Assembly: GCA_963837345.1 (NCBI GenBank)
Contig: CAWIMX010000001.1
Span: 1,426,001-1,490,000, forward strand
Direction: 5' to 3'
From: CAWIMX01 sp963837345
Lineage (GTDB): Bacteria; Acidobacteriota; Vicinamibacteria; Vicinamibacterales; CAVVIG01
DNA length: 64,000 nt
The stretch's first letter is position 1. Every line of letters begins with the position of its first letter. The notes under the pieces were generated by a model. That model was given only the letters and a program-made list of their open reading frames with translations, did no database searches and had not been told where the DNA came from. This document shows, one piece after another, positions 55,749 to 64,000 of this stretch. The translations under genes and the position numbers were made by a program.

Positions 55749-55873
55749 GGCAGGGGACGAGGGGAAGATGGGACGAGGGAACGAGGGGAAGATGGGGCGA
55801 GGGGACGAGGGGACGAGGGAACGAGGGGAAGATGGGGCGAGGGGACGAGGGGAAGATGGGACGAGGGGCGAGG
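55749..55873 (+). repeat. G-rich microsatellite array, plus strand
   Basis: Units such as GAGGGGACGA and GATGGGGCGA recur about ten times behind the GAF/PP2C stop. Runs of four G separated by 3-5 bases could form G-quadruplexes in DNA or transcript. It is matched in opposite orientation at 56083-56197. Confidence 0.8.
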
Positions 55874-56082
55874 TTGAAAGAGTGGAAAAGGGGCCGCGCG
55901 CGCGCCGTGGTGAACTGCGAACGGGATACGGCGATGCCAGCGCCTGCCTGAGTTACGCATCCCGGTGGCCCGGCGCGACCCGACCACAGGAGAATCAAGT
56001 TCTGTGCCTGCCGTCGAATGCCAAAAAGGTGCGGAAAACCCTCGTGCTGCCTTTGATCCCGTCCTGAACTAGGGACGCGGGT
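55874..56082. other. Unassigned sequence between the two G-rich arrays
   Basis: About 209 bases between the inverted arrays. No coding frame with family features and no riboswitch motif that I can match (I looked for c-di-GMP, TPP and cobalamin-type cores). It could be an RNA or just a spacer. Confidence 0.4.
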
Positions 56083-56197
56083 GTCCCCTCTTTCCCTCGT
56101 CCCATCGTCCCATCGTCCCCTCGCCCCCTCGTCCCACTCGCCCCCTCGTCCCCTCGTCCCATCGTCCCCTCGTCCCATCGTCCCCCTCGTCCCATTC
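56083..56197 (-). repeat. G-rich microsatellite array, minus strand
   Basis: The plus strand reads CCCTCGTCCCATCGTCCC repeats, so the minus strand carries the same GACGAGGGGA-type units as 55749-55873. It stands just behind the glutamine-synthetase stop, so each of two convergent genes is followed by G-rich units on its own sense strand. Confidence 0.8.
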
Positions 56198-56202
56198 CAC
56201 GA

Positions 56203-57554
56203 TCAGTAGATCCCCAGATACCGGTCCACCTCCCACGGAGAGACGTGCTTGATGTAGTCGAGCCACTCCTCGCGCTTGGCCGCGACGAAGTGCTGGAAGA
56301 GGTGTGGCCCGAGCGTTTCGCGCACGAGCGAGTCCTTCTCGAGCTCATCCAGGGCCTCGCTCAGGTTGCCGGGGAGCTCGTCGATGCGCAGATGCCGGCG
56401 CTCGCGATGGCTCATCGCGAAGATGTTCTTGTTCACCGGCGGGCCGGGATCGGTCCGCTTCTCGATCCCGTCGAGCCCGGCGCGCAGCATCACGGCGAGG
56501 GCGAGATAGGGGTTGCACGACGGATCCGGCATGCGCAGCTCGATGCGGGTCGATCCCCCCGGCCGGCGGGCACCCGCACGAGCGGACTCCGGTTCTTCTC
56601 CGACCAGGCGATGTTCGTGGGCGCTTCGTAGCCGGGGACGAGCCGCTTGTACGAGTTGACGAGCGGGTTCGTGATCGCACAAAAGCCCTTGGCGTGGCGC
56701 AGGATGCCCCCGATGTAGTGCAGGCACGGACGGCTCAGCTGCATGGGCGCCTTCGGGTCGAAGAAGACGTTGACGTTGTTGGCGAAGAGCGACATGTGGG
56801 TGTGCATGCCCGAGCCATTGATCCCGTAAATGGGCTTCGGCATGAACGTGGCGTGGAGGCCGTTCCTGACGGCGACGTTCTTCACGACGAATCGAAACGT
56901 GCTGATGTTGTCGGCCGTTGTCAGCACATCGTCATAGCGGAAATCGATTTCGTGCTGGCCCGGCGCGACTTCGTGATGCGCCGCTTCCACGTGAAAGCCC
57001 ATCGCCTCGAGAGCGAGCACGATCTCGCGGCGTACGTCTTCGCCTTGATCGACCGGGCTCAGATCGAAATAGCTCGCCGCGTCGTGCGTCTCCGTGGTCG
57101 GTTCGCCGTCCTTGAGAGGGAACAGAAAGAACTCGGCCTCCGGCCCGGCCTTCATCGAGTAGCCACGGTCGGCCGCCAGGGCGATCACGCGCTTGAGGGC
57201 CGTGCGAGGACAGCCCGCGAACGGCGTGCCGTCGGGAGCGTAGATGTCGCAAATGATGCGGGCCACTCGCTCGCCGCCGGCGCCGGCCCAGGGAAACACG
57301 CGGAACGTCGACGGATCCGGCTTCAGGTACATGTCGGATTCTTCGATCCGGACGAACCCTTCGATCGACGACCCGTCGAACATGATCTTGCCGTCCAGCG
57401 CCTCTTCGAACTGGCGATCCGGGATCTCGACGTTCTTGATAGTCCCGAGAATGTCGGTGAACTGAAGGCGCATGAACTTCACGCGCTCCCGTTCGGTCAG
57501 CGCCAGAATCTGCGCCTTGGCGTCTCGGCGGGATGATCCCTGGGACTTGGCCAT
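56203..57554 (-). CDS. glnA: Glutamine synthetase type I, one frameshift
   Basis: 450 residues from the ATG at 57554 (MAKSQGSSRRD), if one missing G in the six-G run near 56562 is restored. Motifs: FDGSSIEGF, EAEFFLF, HHEVAPGQHEIDFRYDD (glutamate/metal site), GSGMHTHMSLF, NRSPLVRVPAGRG (ATP site), and the C-terminal WEVDRYLGIY. Length and order fit prokaryotic GSI of the Bacillus-like short form. It joins ammonia to glutamate using ATP. A break in the only glutamine synthetase seen here is unlikely to be real, and the homopolymer context points to sequence error. Confidence 0.93.
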
Positions 57555-57565
57555 GCGGCGAATTC

Positions 57566-58790
57566 TACTGTAGGCCACGGAGACCCGAAGGCTCGGACGA
57601 TCTAACCACGGAGACACGGAGACACAGGAAGGTCTCTTCCCAAGAAGTCTTGCTGTGTCTCCGTGCCTCTGTGGTTCCTAATGTGTGGCCTTGGTCTCAG
57701 TGGTGGGATCGGGGGACGAAGCCGGCGGGCCACGGAGCCCCGAAGGCTCGGACGATCTAACCACGGAGACACGGAGACACGGGAAGGTCTTCCCGAGAAA
57801 TCCTTCGGTGTCTCCGTGTCCCTGTGGTTTTTAGCCTGTGTGGTTTTGGTCTCGGTGGTCGGATCGGGACGAAGCCGGCGGGCCACGGAGCCCCGAAGGC
57901 TCGGACAATCTAACCACGGAGACACGGAGACACAGGAAGGTCTCTTCCCAAGAAGTCTTGCTGTGTCTCCGTGCCTCTGTGGTTCCTAGTCTGTGTGGTC
58001 TTGGTCTCGGTGGTCGGATTGGGGACGAAGCTGGCGGGCCACGGAGCCCCGAAGGCTCGGACGATTTAACCACGGAGACACGGAGACACAGGAACGTCTC
58101 TTCCGGAGAAGTCTTGCTGTGTCTCCGTGCCTCTGTGGTTCCTAATCTGTGTGGTCGTGGTCTCGGTGGTGGAATCGGGGACGAAGCCGGCGGGCCACGG
58201 AGCCCCGAAGGCTCGGACAATCTAACCACGGAGACACGGAGACACGGGAAGGTCTTCCCGAGAAGTCTTGCTGTGCGTCCGTGCCCCTGTGGTTTTTGGC
58301 CTGTGTGGCTTCGTCCTCGGTGGTGGGATTGGGGACGAAGCCGGCGGGCCACGGAGCCCCGAAGGCTCGGACGATTTAACACGGAGACACGGAGACACGG
58401 GAAGGTCTTCCCGAGAAATCCCTCGGTGTCTCCGTGTCCCTGTGGTTTCTAGCCTGTGTGGTTTTGGTCTCGGTGGTCGGATCGGGACGAAGCCGGCGGG
58501 CCACGGAGCCCTGAAGGCTCGGACGATCTAACCACGGAGACACGGAGACACAGGAACGTCTCTTCCCAAGAAGTCTTGCTGTGTCTCCGTGCCTCTGTGG
58601 TTCCTAGTCTGTGTGGTCTTGGTCTCGGTGGTCGGATCGGGGACGAAGCCGGCGGGCCACGGAGTCCCGAAGGCTCGGACGATCTAACCACGGAGACACG
58701 GAGACACAGGAAGGTCTCTTCCCGAGAAGTCGTTCTGTGCCTCCGTGCCTCTGTGGTTTCTAGCCTCTGTGGTTTCGCGTCTCGGTGGCT
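57566..58790. repeat. Tandem array of eight ~155 bp repeats with internal hairpins
   Basis: Eight units start near 57591, 57745, 57898, 58054, 58210, 58364, 58515 and 58670, each marked by GGCTCGGAC followed by ATYTAACCACGGAGACACGG. In every unit CCACGGAGACACGGAGACAC is answered ~55 bases later by a near-complementary GTGTCTCCGTG...CTGTGG, so each unit can fold into a hairpin. Two subtypes alternate as A B A A B B A A, differing at AAGAAGTCTTGCTG versus GAGAAATCC. Frames read through the array (ETRRHRK-type) are repeat artefacts, not genes. The array fills the gap from glnA to the GAF protein, whose stop lies in its last unit. Confidence 0.92.
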
Positions 58791-59997
58791 AACCGGCGGC
58801 CGCCTGGGTTGCCCCGCCGCTCACGGCGGCGTCTGGCGCAGCCGGCTGGGCGAGGATAGAGGCGAGGTGAGCGGCGACGAGTGCGGCGATCGCCTGATTC
58901 TGATCGGACACTTCGGCGCCGCCTTTGAGCTCGGCCGAAAGTGAGCCGATGCATCCATCCTGCGTCAGGATGGGCGCGACGATGGCCCCGTTCGAGGCGG
59001 CCGACTTGGCCAGCACGATCTGCAGCGCGCCGGTGCGGTAGGCAGCGGCCGCGGCGTTGTTGGCCGCTCTCGGCACGCTCGGCATGCGGGCGAGAACGGA
59101 CGCCGCGTAGCCGTGGGCCAGCATCGGCCTCAGATCCCCGCCGCGAGGATCGCCCATCCAGATCACGACGCCCGACGCGTCCATCAGCTCGGCCGTGCGC
59201 GACAGCAGTCGCTGCAGTTCGTCCAGGTCGCGGACGCGCCCGAAATCGGTGCAGAGGCGGGCCATCGCGCCGAGTGCAGACGGCGAGGCGGGCTGCCGGC
59301 GCGCGGTGGGATCCGGCAGGCGAGCCGCGGGAATGGCCTTGATCGAAAGCGTGTCCGACGACGTGAGCCGGGAGCCGGTGCTGTCGGGCGCTTCGGTTCC
59401 GAGCGGGACGGTCCTGGGCATCAACAGCAGAACGGCCAGAGCGGCCACCCCGCCCGCCGCCCCGATCACGGCGGCTTCGATCCGGCGCCTGGCGACTTCG
59501 CCGGCATCGACCGCCTGGCGCTCGGCGAGTCGCGCCTGCTCGACGGAATGAGCGGCGAGCACCGCATTCTGATCGCCCTCGGTGAAGATGACGTCGCCGG
59601 CCATGAGCGGCTGGCCGTTCTGGAGGTACTCGCGCGCGCGACCGTCGACGCCTCGCAGCTCGGTGATGGCTGCGGCCGCGTCGTCCAGCGACTCGAGCGC
59701 CGCGGGCGAAACGGCCGAGCGCCGCAGGGCGGTGACGGCTTCGGCCGTCGCGTCCATGGTGGCGCCAACCTTCGGCATCCAGAAGCCGACGCCCTGGCCG
59801 GTGGCGACGTACGCCTGCTGGCCGACGCGCAAGTCGGAGAGCGAGTCGGCCGCGTCTCGCGCCTGATCGTCGAACGCACGCAACGCGGCCCTGGCGGCAG
59901 CCGTCTGGCGTTCGAAGGTGACGAGAACGACGGCGGCCGCGGCAAGAGAGAGCCAGGCTGCCGCGCTGAAGGTGAGTCGCGCCGCTCGTGATCGCAT
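58789..59997 (-). CDS. Membrane-anchored GAF-domain sensor protein
   Basis: 402 residues from the ATG at 59997, with AAGGG eight bases upstream. An N-terminal helix (LTFSAAAWLSLAAAAVVLVTF), an extracytoplasmic helical segment with CHASE3-like layout (SLSDLRVGQQAYVATGQG), a second membrane helix (IGAAGGVAALAVLLLM), and a C-terminal GAF domain (ARLCTDFGRVRDLDELQRLLSRTAELMDASGVVIWM). No kinase, cyclase or phosphatase domain follows. It is probably a sensor that passes its signal by contact. The stop codon falls inside the last repeat unit, so the repeat array may have trimmed or replaced a longer end. Confidence 0.75.
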   Translation of the reverse strand: MRSRAARLTFSAAAWLSLAAAAVVLVTFERQTAAARAALRAFDDQARDAADSLSDLRVGQQAYVATGQGVGFWMPKVGATMDATAEAVTALRRSAVSPAALESLDDAAAAITELRGVDGRAREYLQNGQPLMAGDVIFTEGDQNAVLAAHSVEQARLAERQAVDAGEVARRRIEAAVIGAAGGVAALAVLLLMPRTVPLGTEAPDSTGSRLTSSDTLSIKAIPAARLPDPTARRQPASPSALGAMARLCTDFGRVRDLDELQRLLSRTAELMDASGVVIWMGDPRGGDLRPMLAHGYAASVLARMPSVPRAANNAAAAAYRTGALQIVLAKSAASNGAIVAPILTQDGCIGSLSAELKGGAEVSDQNQAIAALVAAHLASILAQPAAPDAAVSGGATQAAAG

Positions 59998-60079
59998 GAA
60001 CTGCCCTTGCACCGGGAATGACGATCGACGGAACCGGCTGGGCGCGCCGGAAACGCGGTCAGAGTATCATACTCAGCAC

Positions 60080-61109
60080 GTGTTTCTCCTCGTCATCGCC
60101 CTCGTTCTCGCCAACGCCGGCGTCGTGTTCGCGCAACCGCCGGCCGCCACGCCACCGACCGCCCGCTGGCTCGACCTTCAGACGCTCTCGGTCAGCGTGC
60201 GCCATCGGCGCATCGTCGACAGCTCGGGGACGGTGGGCAAGAACCAGCTGCAGGAAAAGACGCAGATACGCGCGCGTCTGAAGCTCGACGCGGCCGCTCG
60301 CTATACCGTGAATGTCGGCGTGTTTTCGGGCAATGGCTTCACGAGCAGCTGGAACGATACCGGCATCGGCACGGGCGACTTCAAGGGTCAGCACTTCGTG
60401 AAGCAGTTGTTCGTATCGGCGTCGCCCGTCACGGGCCTGGAACTGCAGTACGGCGGCCTGTACGTGGAAAAAGGGGAGAGCTCGGAAATCACGTACTACG
60501 ATGAAGACGCGTACGTCAGTCGGCGAGCGCGTCGCGATCCGACGGCCAGCTCGGCTGTTCTTCGACGAAATCCTGGCGACGCTCGGTTCGCTCGGCGACG
60601 TTCACGATTCGAACGTTTTCAACCGATTCGAGTCGCTCGACGACACCGACTACAAACAGCTGCAGGCGACACGGAAGCTGACCCCGGAGGTCACCGCGTC
60701 ACTCGACTACACGCGCGTCTTCGACACGTCGACGCTTCGTCCTGCCGTCACGGTCGGCACGCCATGGACTGCCGCCGTGGATCAGGTCCGGTTCGAGCTG
60801 TACCATCGCTACGGCACCGACCCGGCAACCGGATTCGACGTCGAAGCCACTCGTCAGATCGGCCGCGCGCGAGTTGGCGGCGGCTATGCCGATGTCGATC
60901 CCGACTATGGAGGCCTGAACGGCGATCGCTACAGCTTCGGGAAGCGCGTCTACGCGAATGCGTCGATTCCGCTCGTGACGGGGCTGAACCTCTCGCTCTT
61001 CGGCGAGCACACGGTCGGTTCCAACCCACCCTTGTCGAACAAGGTGCGGACCGACGTCATCATCACCTACAACTTCCTGCCGCTGCTGCGGAAGACGGCC
61101 GCGTTCTAG
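60080..61109 (+). CDS. Outer-membrane beta-barrel-like protein, one frameshift
   Basis: About 342 residues from the GTG at 60080 if one extra base near 60515 is removed. The start gives a signal peptide (VFLLVIALVLANAGVVFAQ). Alternating strands follow: TLSVSVRHRRIV, TQIRARLKLDAAARYTVNVGVFSGNGFTSSW, LELQYGGLYVEKGES, then after the break ASLDYTRVFD, FELYHRYGTDPATGF, VGGGYADVDPDYGG, and the final strand VIITYNFLPLLRKTAAF. The pattern is that of a 12-16-strand barrel with an aromatic C-terminal residue. No named family is recognised. Its stop and the DsbD stop share the palindrome CTAG. Confidence 0.7.
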
Positions 61110-62836
61110 CCTTCTGGTTTCAGGATCACGTACGTGGGCAGGCCCACGGCGCCCAGCCGCTGCATGATCGAAGCGGCGGGTTCGTCGTCCGGCGATTCGG
61201 CCTGGAACTTCACCTTCACGTACCCGTCGAGCGCCGCGACGACGTCCGCGTTCTTCATGGTCGTGGCATCCATCGTGAGGCAGTTCTTGCACCAGGTGGC
61301 CCACATGTCGATCAGGACCGGCTTGCCCTCGCGCTTCGCTTCGGCGAGACCGTCGGTGAGCCGCGCGTGCCACCCCTCGGCCAGCAGCTGCTGCACGCTC
61401 GCCTCGACCTGGGCCGGATCCACCCACCGATTCGCGAACAGGGAGTACGACTCGTACCCGTAGTAGGCGGCGGTCGCCAGGATCAGCACACCCAGCCCCT
61501 GCTTGACGCGCACCATCCAGGGCCCCGGCTTGGGCAGGGACGCGATGCCGGCGCCGGCAAAGGGCCACGGGATCGCCATGCCGATGCCGAGAAAGAACGG
61601 CAGCGCCAGCGCGATCGTGGTGCCCGATGCGTACAGGTTGCTCGAGAACAGCACCACCTGGATGACGACGGGGGCGACACAGGCGCCGGCGAGGAGCGCG
61701 GCGACCGCTCCCATGCTGAACGCGAGGGCGAAGGTGCCGCGGCTGGCCGCCGGATTGAACCGCGCCGACCAGCGCGAGAAGTCGATCATCAGCACGTCGA
61801 ACATGGCCAGACCGAGCACGACGAAGAGCGCAGCGATGCCGAGGTTGAACCAGGGCGATGAATTGATCGTGCCGAACGTGCCGGCCGTGAGAATCACCAC
61901 CAGGCCGAGCACGCCGTAGACGAGCGCCATGGCTGCGCCGTAGACCCCGCCGAGCAGGAAGCCGCGCGATCGGGTACCCGCCTGCGAGCCGGCGCCGATG
62001 ATCGCGAGGTTGATCGGGATCATCGGCAGAACGCAGGGCGTGAGGTTCAGCGCCAGCCCACCGAGCAGCACCAGGATCAGGATCGCCAGCGGCCCGCGGC
62101 CTTCGAACAGGCCACGCTCGACGACGCCGGCTTCGGCGTTGTGGATGAACTGGAGGAAGTCCGACGCCCCGACGTAGCCACCCGTCGTGCCGGCGACGCC
62201 GAAATCGTCGAGTGCCGCGAGCGCGGCCTCGTCGCGCTCGCCGGCTGCGGCGGCCTTCAACGGGGCGATGACGGCTGGAGGGACGGACCCGGTGCCGAAG
62301 GTGATGGCGCCGAACACGTCCGCATGCGCCGGCGTTGTCGCCGTTCCGGCGGGCACGACGTTCAACGTCCAGCTCGTCTCGGCCCGTGCCGGCGCGTAGC
62401 AGATCGTTTCGTCGCAGGCCTGATAGCGAAGCGTCGCGGGCACGACGAGCGGGCCGGCCGGAGCACTGGCGGCCACCTTGAAGCGGATGCCTATCGCGAA
62501 CTGGTGCTCGAAGACGGCCAGGGGCTCGGGCACGCCGTTCTGTTTCAGCTCGGTCGTGGCCGGAAACACGATTTCCTCGACGCTCACGCCTTCCGGCGCG
62601 CTCACGGACAGCACGGTTGGAATCAGCGCCGGATCGCGCGGCGCATTCGACTGCACGTGAAACGTGTCGGGGAGGCCCACCTGCAGCGCGGCACGAACCT
62701 CGGATCCGGCTGGGGCGTCGGATTCCACGAGCGGTTCGAGATCGACGGGAATCCGGCGCAGCTGCGCGTGGGCGGCGGCCGCGCCAAGCACGACCAGCGC
62801 GGCGGCCGAGATGCCGCGACGAAGGCGCGACGCCAT
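61106..62836 (-). CDS. dsbD: Thiol:disulfide interchange protein DsbD
   Basis: 576 residues; the ATG at 62836 shares a base with the NuoG stop (TGATG). After a signal peptide (ISAAALVVLGAAAAHAQ) the N-domain has ACDETICYAP with its redox Cys pair. The membrane domain of about eight helices has LTPCVLPMIPINL and GACVAPVVIQ, the two catalytic Cys. The C-terminal thioredoxin-like domain carries WATWCKNCLTMD. All three domains of the electron relay are thus present. It carries reducing power from cytoplasmic thioredoxin to the periplasm. Length is close to the E. coli protein. Frames continuing upstream belong to the NuoG antisense and were not used. Confidence 0.92.
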   Translation of the reverse strand: MASRLRRGISAAALVVLGAAAAHAQLRRIPVDLEPLVESDAPAGSEVRAALQVGLPDTFHVQSNAPRDPALIPTVLSVSAPEGVSVEEIVFPATTELKQNGVPEPLAVFEHQFAIGIRFKVAASAPAGPLVVPATLRYQACDETICYAPARAETSWTLNVVPAGTATTPAHADVFGAITFGTGSVPPAVIAPLKAAAAGERDEAALAALDDFGVAGTTGGYVGASDFLQFIHNAEAGVVERGLFEGRGPLAILILVLLGGLALNLTPCVLPMIPINLAIIGAGSQAGTRSRGFLLGGVYGAAMALVYGVLGLVVILTAGTFGTINSSPWFNLGIAALFVVLGLAMFDVLMIDFSRWSARFNPAASRGTFALAFSMGAVAALLAGACVAPVVIQVVLFSSNLYASGTTIALALPFFLGIGMAIPWPFAGAGIASLPKPGPWMVRVKQGLGVLILATAAYYGYESYSLFANRWVDPAQVEASVQQLLAEGWHARLTDGLAEAKREGKPVLIDMWATWCKNCLTMDATTMKNADVVAALDGYVKVKFQAESPDDEPAASIMQRLGAVGLPTYVILKPEG

Positions 62837-64000
62837 CACTTGACTTCTTTCAACGGAATCACGCCCTGGGGCACCGGCGAGGGCGGCAGCGACGACAGCT
62901 CGACCGCGCCTTTGACCGGCGGCAGATCCTGGAACATGAGATCCCACTTCCAGCGCTCTGAAGGGTTTGACGTCTGCAGCCAGGTCCGGGCCGGCAGGGG
63001 CCGCTCGAAGGGCATCGTCGCGATGTCGCGGAGTGTCTCCGGAAACCGCGTCGCCACCGCTCTGCGCACGTCGTCGGCCGTCGCGTAGTCGATGACGAAG
63101 CCGAGCGCCCGCCCGACGTTCACGAGCACCTGCCAGTCCTCCTGCGCGTCTCCGGGGAGCGGCAGCGCCCGCGACGTGCCCTGCAGCCGGCCCTGGTCGT
63201 TCGTATAAGACGCCTCCTTCTCCAGGAAGGATGCCCCCGGCAGGACGATATCGGCTGCCTGCGCCAGCTCCGAGTCGACGGCGCCCTGCACAATCAGGGC
63301 GGGAAGGGCCCCGCTGCTGCGTGCCTCCAGAATCCAGCCGACGTCGCCCATCGAGCCTTCCGGCCCTGGATCGAGGACGTAGAGCACGGCGACGCGGCCG
63401 CGACGCACCTCGTCCGCCAGAGCGGACACGTCGGCCGGACCGTCGGGCTCGCCGGCTCCGGCGGGCAGCAGACCCTGCAGTCGCGCACCGGCCACGTTCG
63501 GCGCATTGACCGCAGGCACTCTGAACTGCACGTGCGCCGGCTGCCGTTTGGCCTCGGTATCCCACGTGATCGCGAGCGGTGCGTCGATCGCCCTCGCAAA
63601 CTCGGACAGCACGAAGAGCTCTTCGTGCGAGGCGTGGGCGGACGCGAGGAAGCGCACCGACGCCTGAGGCGCGGCCTGCAGGCGCGCCGCGGCCGCCGAC
63701 AACGCATCGGTCCAGGGCACGGCCCGCCCGGCGCCGTGTTCCCGCACGAGGGGCTGCCGCAGGCGCTCGGTGCCTTCGATCCAGTGGTAGCCGAACCGGC
63801 CGATGTCGCACATCCAGTAGCCGTTCACGTCGGGATTGACGCGCGGCGTGATCCGCGCGAGCCGCGCGCCCATCGCCCATTCAGGCTTCGCCTTGAGCCA
63901 GACCGTGGTGTTGCATCCCTTCGAGCAGAGCGTGCAGATCGTGTCGGCCGCGTCCGGGTTGTCCCATGGCCGCGACTTGAAGCGGTAGTCCTTGGTCAGG
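62836..64000 (-). CDS. nuoG: NADH-quinone oxidoreductase subunit G, partial (N-terminus off window)
   Basis: The visible C-terminal ~387 residues start inside the gene. DTICTLCSKGCNTTVWL and, about 35 residues on, GYWMCDIGRFGYHWIE form the Cys-x2-Cys-x3-Cys ... Cys cluster-binding region of the molybdopterin-oxidoreductase-like part of NuoG. VVLPGASFLEKEASYTNDQGRLQ (in the form DIVLPGASFLEKEASYTN) is the conserved segment near the end. It is a peripheral-arm subunit of respiratory complex I that carries Fe-S clusters. Coupling to dsbD by a one-base overlap is unusual; other nuo genes would be expected to the right of the window. Confidence 0.9.
   Translation of the reverse strand, partial: LTKDYRFKSRPWDNPDAADTICTLCSKGCNTTVWLKAKPEWAMGARLARITPRVNPDVNGYWMCDIGRFGYHWIEGTERLRQPLVREHGAGRAVPWTDALSAAAARLQAAPQASVRFLASAHASHEELFVLSEFARAIDAPLAITWDTEAKRQPAHVQFRVPAVNAPNVAGARLQGLLPAGAGEPDGPADVSALADEVRRGRVAVLYVLDPGPEGSMGDVGWILEARSSGALPALIVQGAVDSELAQAADIVLPGASFLEKEASYTNDQGRLQGTSRALPLPGDAQEDWQVLVNVGRALGFVIDYATADDVRRAVATRFPETLRDIATMPFERPLPARTWLQTSNPSERWKWDLMFQDLPPVKGAVELSSLPPSPVPQGVIPLKEVK

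Noticed and set aside
57566..58790. CRISPR array
   Set aside because: Units are ~155 bp with no unique spacers and no cas genes are near.
57831..58944. Overlapping frames with ETRRHRK and GGPRSPEGS repeats
   Set aside because: Purely a translation of the tandem DNA repeat; both strands give long open frames because units lack stops.

Overview
The window is a high-GC bacterial chromosome segment. The gene families fit an acidobacterial genome, probably of the Vicinamibacteria type: an exosortase/EpsI fusion, an XrtA-style exopolysaccharide export cluster, sigma-54 activators without receivers, a FliA-family sigma factor and NuoG. This placement is inferred from gene content and codon use only. 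At least ten genes' worth of reading frames carry or imply single-base indels. Almost all are +1 insertions, and they hit even the sole glutamine synthetase seen here, so the sequence is probably an indel-prone assembly rather than a field of pseudogenes.

Bases 1-26945 are a long, tightly packed minus-strand operon for an exported polysaccharide. Read in the direction of transcription it holds: exosortase, a small GGDEF-like protein, polyprenyl-phosphate sugar transferase, hexapeptide acyltransferase, Gfo/Idh/MocA dehydrogenase, a ferredoxin-reductase-like flavoprotein, two DegT aminotransferases flanking a NodB-type deacetylase-like protein, a FemAB-like protein, an asparagine-synthase-like protein without the catalytic Cys, an SGNH hydrolase, a second NodB protein, a second FemAB-like protein, GT2 and GT4 glycosyltransferases, a membrane acyltransferase, SxtJ, a DUF5989 peptide, two NodU-type carbamoyltransferases, a secreted beta-helix protein, a GT32 glycosyltransferase, a tRNA-Ser and a truncated FAD oxidoreductase. 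Many junctions are 1-4 base overlaps (ATGA, GTGA, TGATG).

Bases 27000-33910 hold a divergent 2116-residue secreted modular protein with three internal repeats and a glycosidase-like module inserted inside an FN3 domain. Bases 34026-40635 (minus) are the export and length-control block: BY-kinase, Wzz, outer-membrane barrel, Wza-type export protein, XrtA-type AAA ATPase and a sigma-54 activator. A paralogous activator diverges from it at 40949. Bases 42173-45153 carry three receiver-like proteins (one canonical, two lacking the acceptor Asp, one of these with a PilZ domain) around a deoxyhypusine-synthase-like gene. No Wzx flippase, Wzy polymerase or PEP-CTERM substrate is visible, so these must lie outside.

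Bases 45362-55748 look like general regulation: a HAD phosphatase, a Dabb protein, an NtrC-type regulator, an excisionase-like HTH protein, a free-standing 66-residue DHp-like peptide, a FliA-type sigma factor, a hybrid histidine kinase, a PCYCGC-type lipid/membrane protein, an EamA transporter, a FabZ-like protein and a GAF/PP2C phosphatase. Bases 55749-64000 carry glutamine synthetase, two repeat regions (inverted G-rich microsatellite arrays and an eight-copy tandem array of ~155 bp units), a GAF protein, an outer-membrane-type protein, DsbD and the C-terminal part of NuoG.
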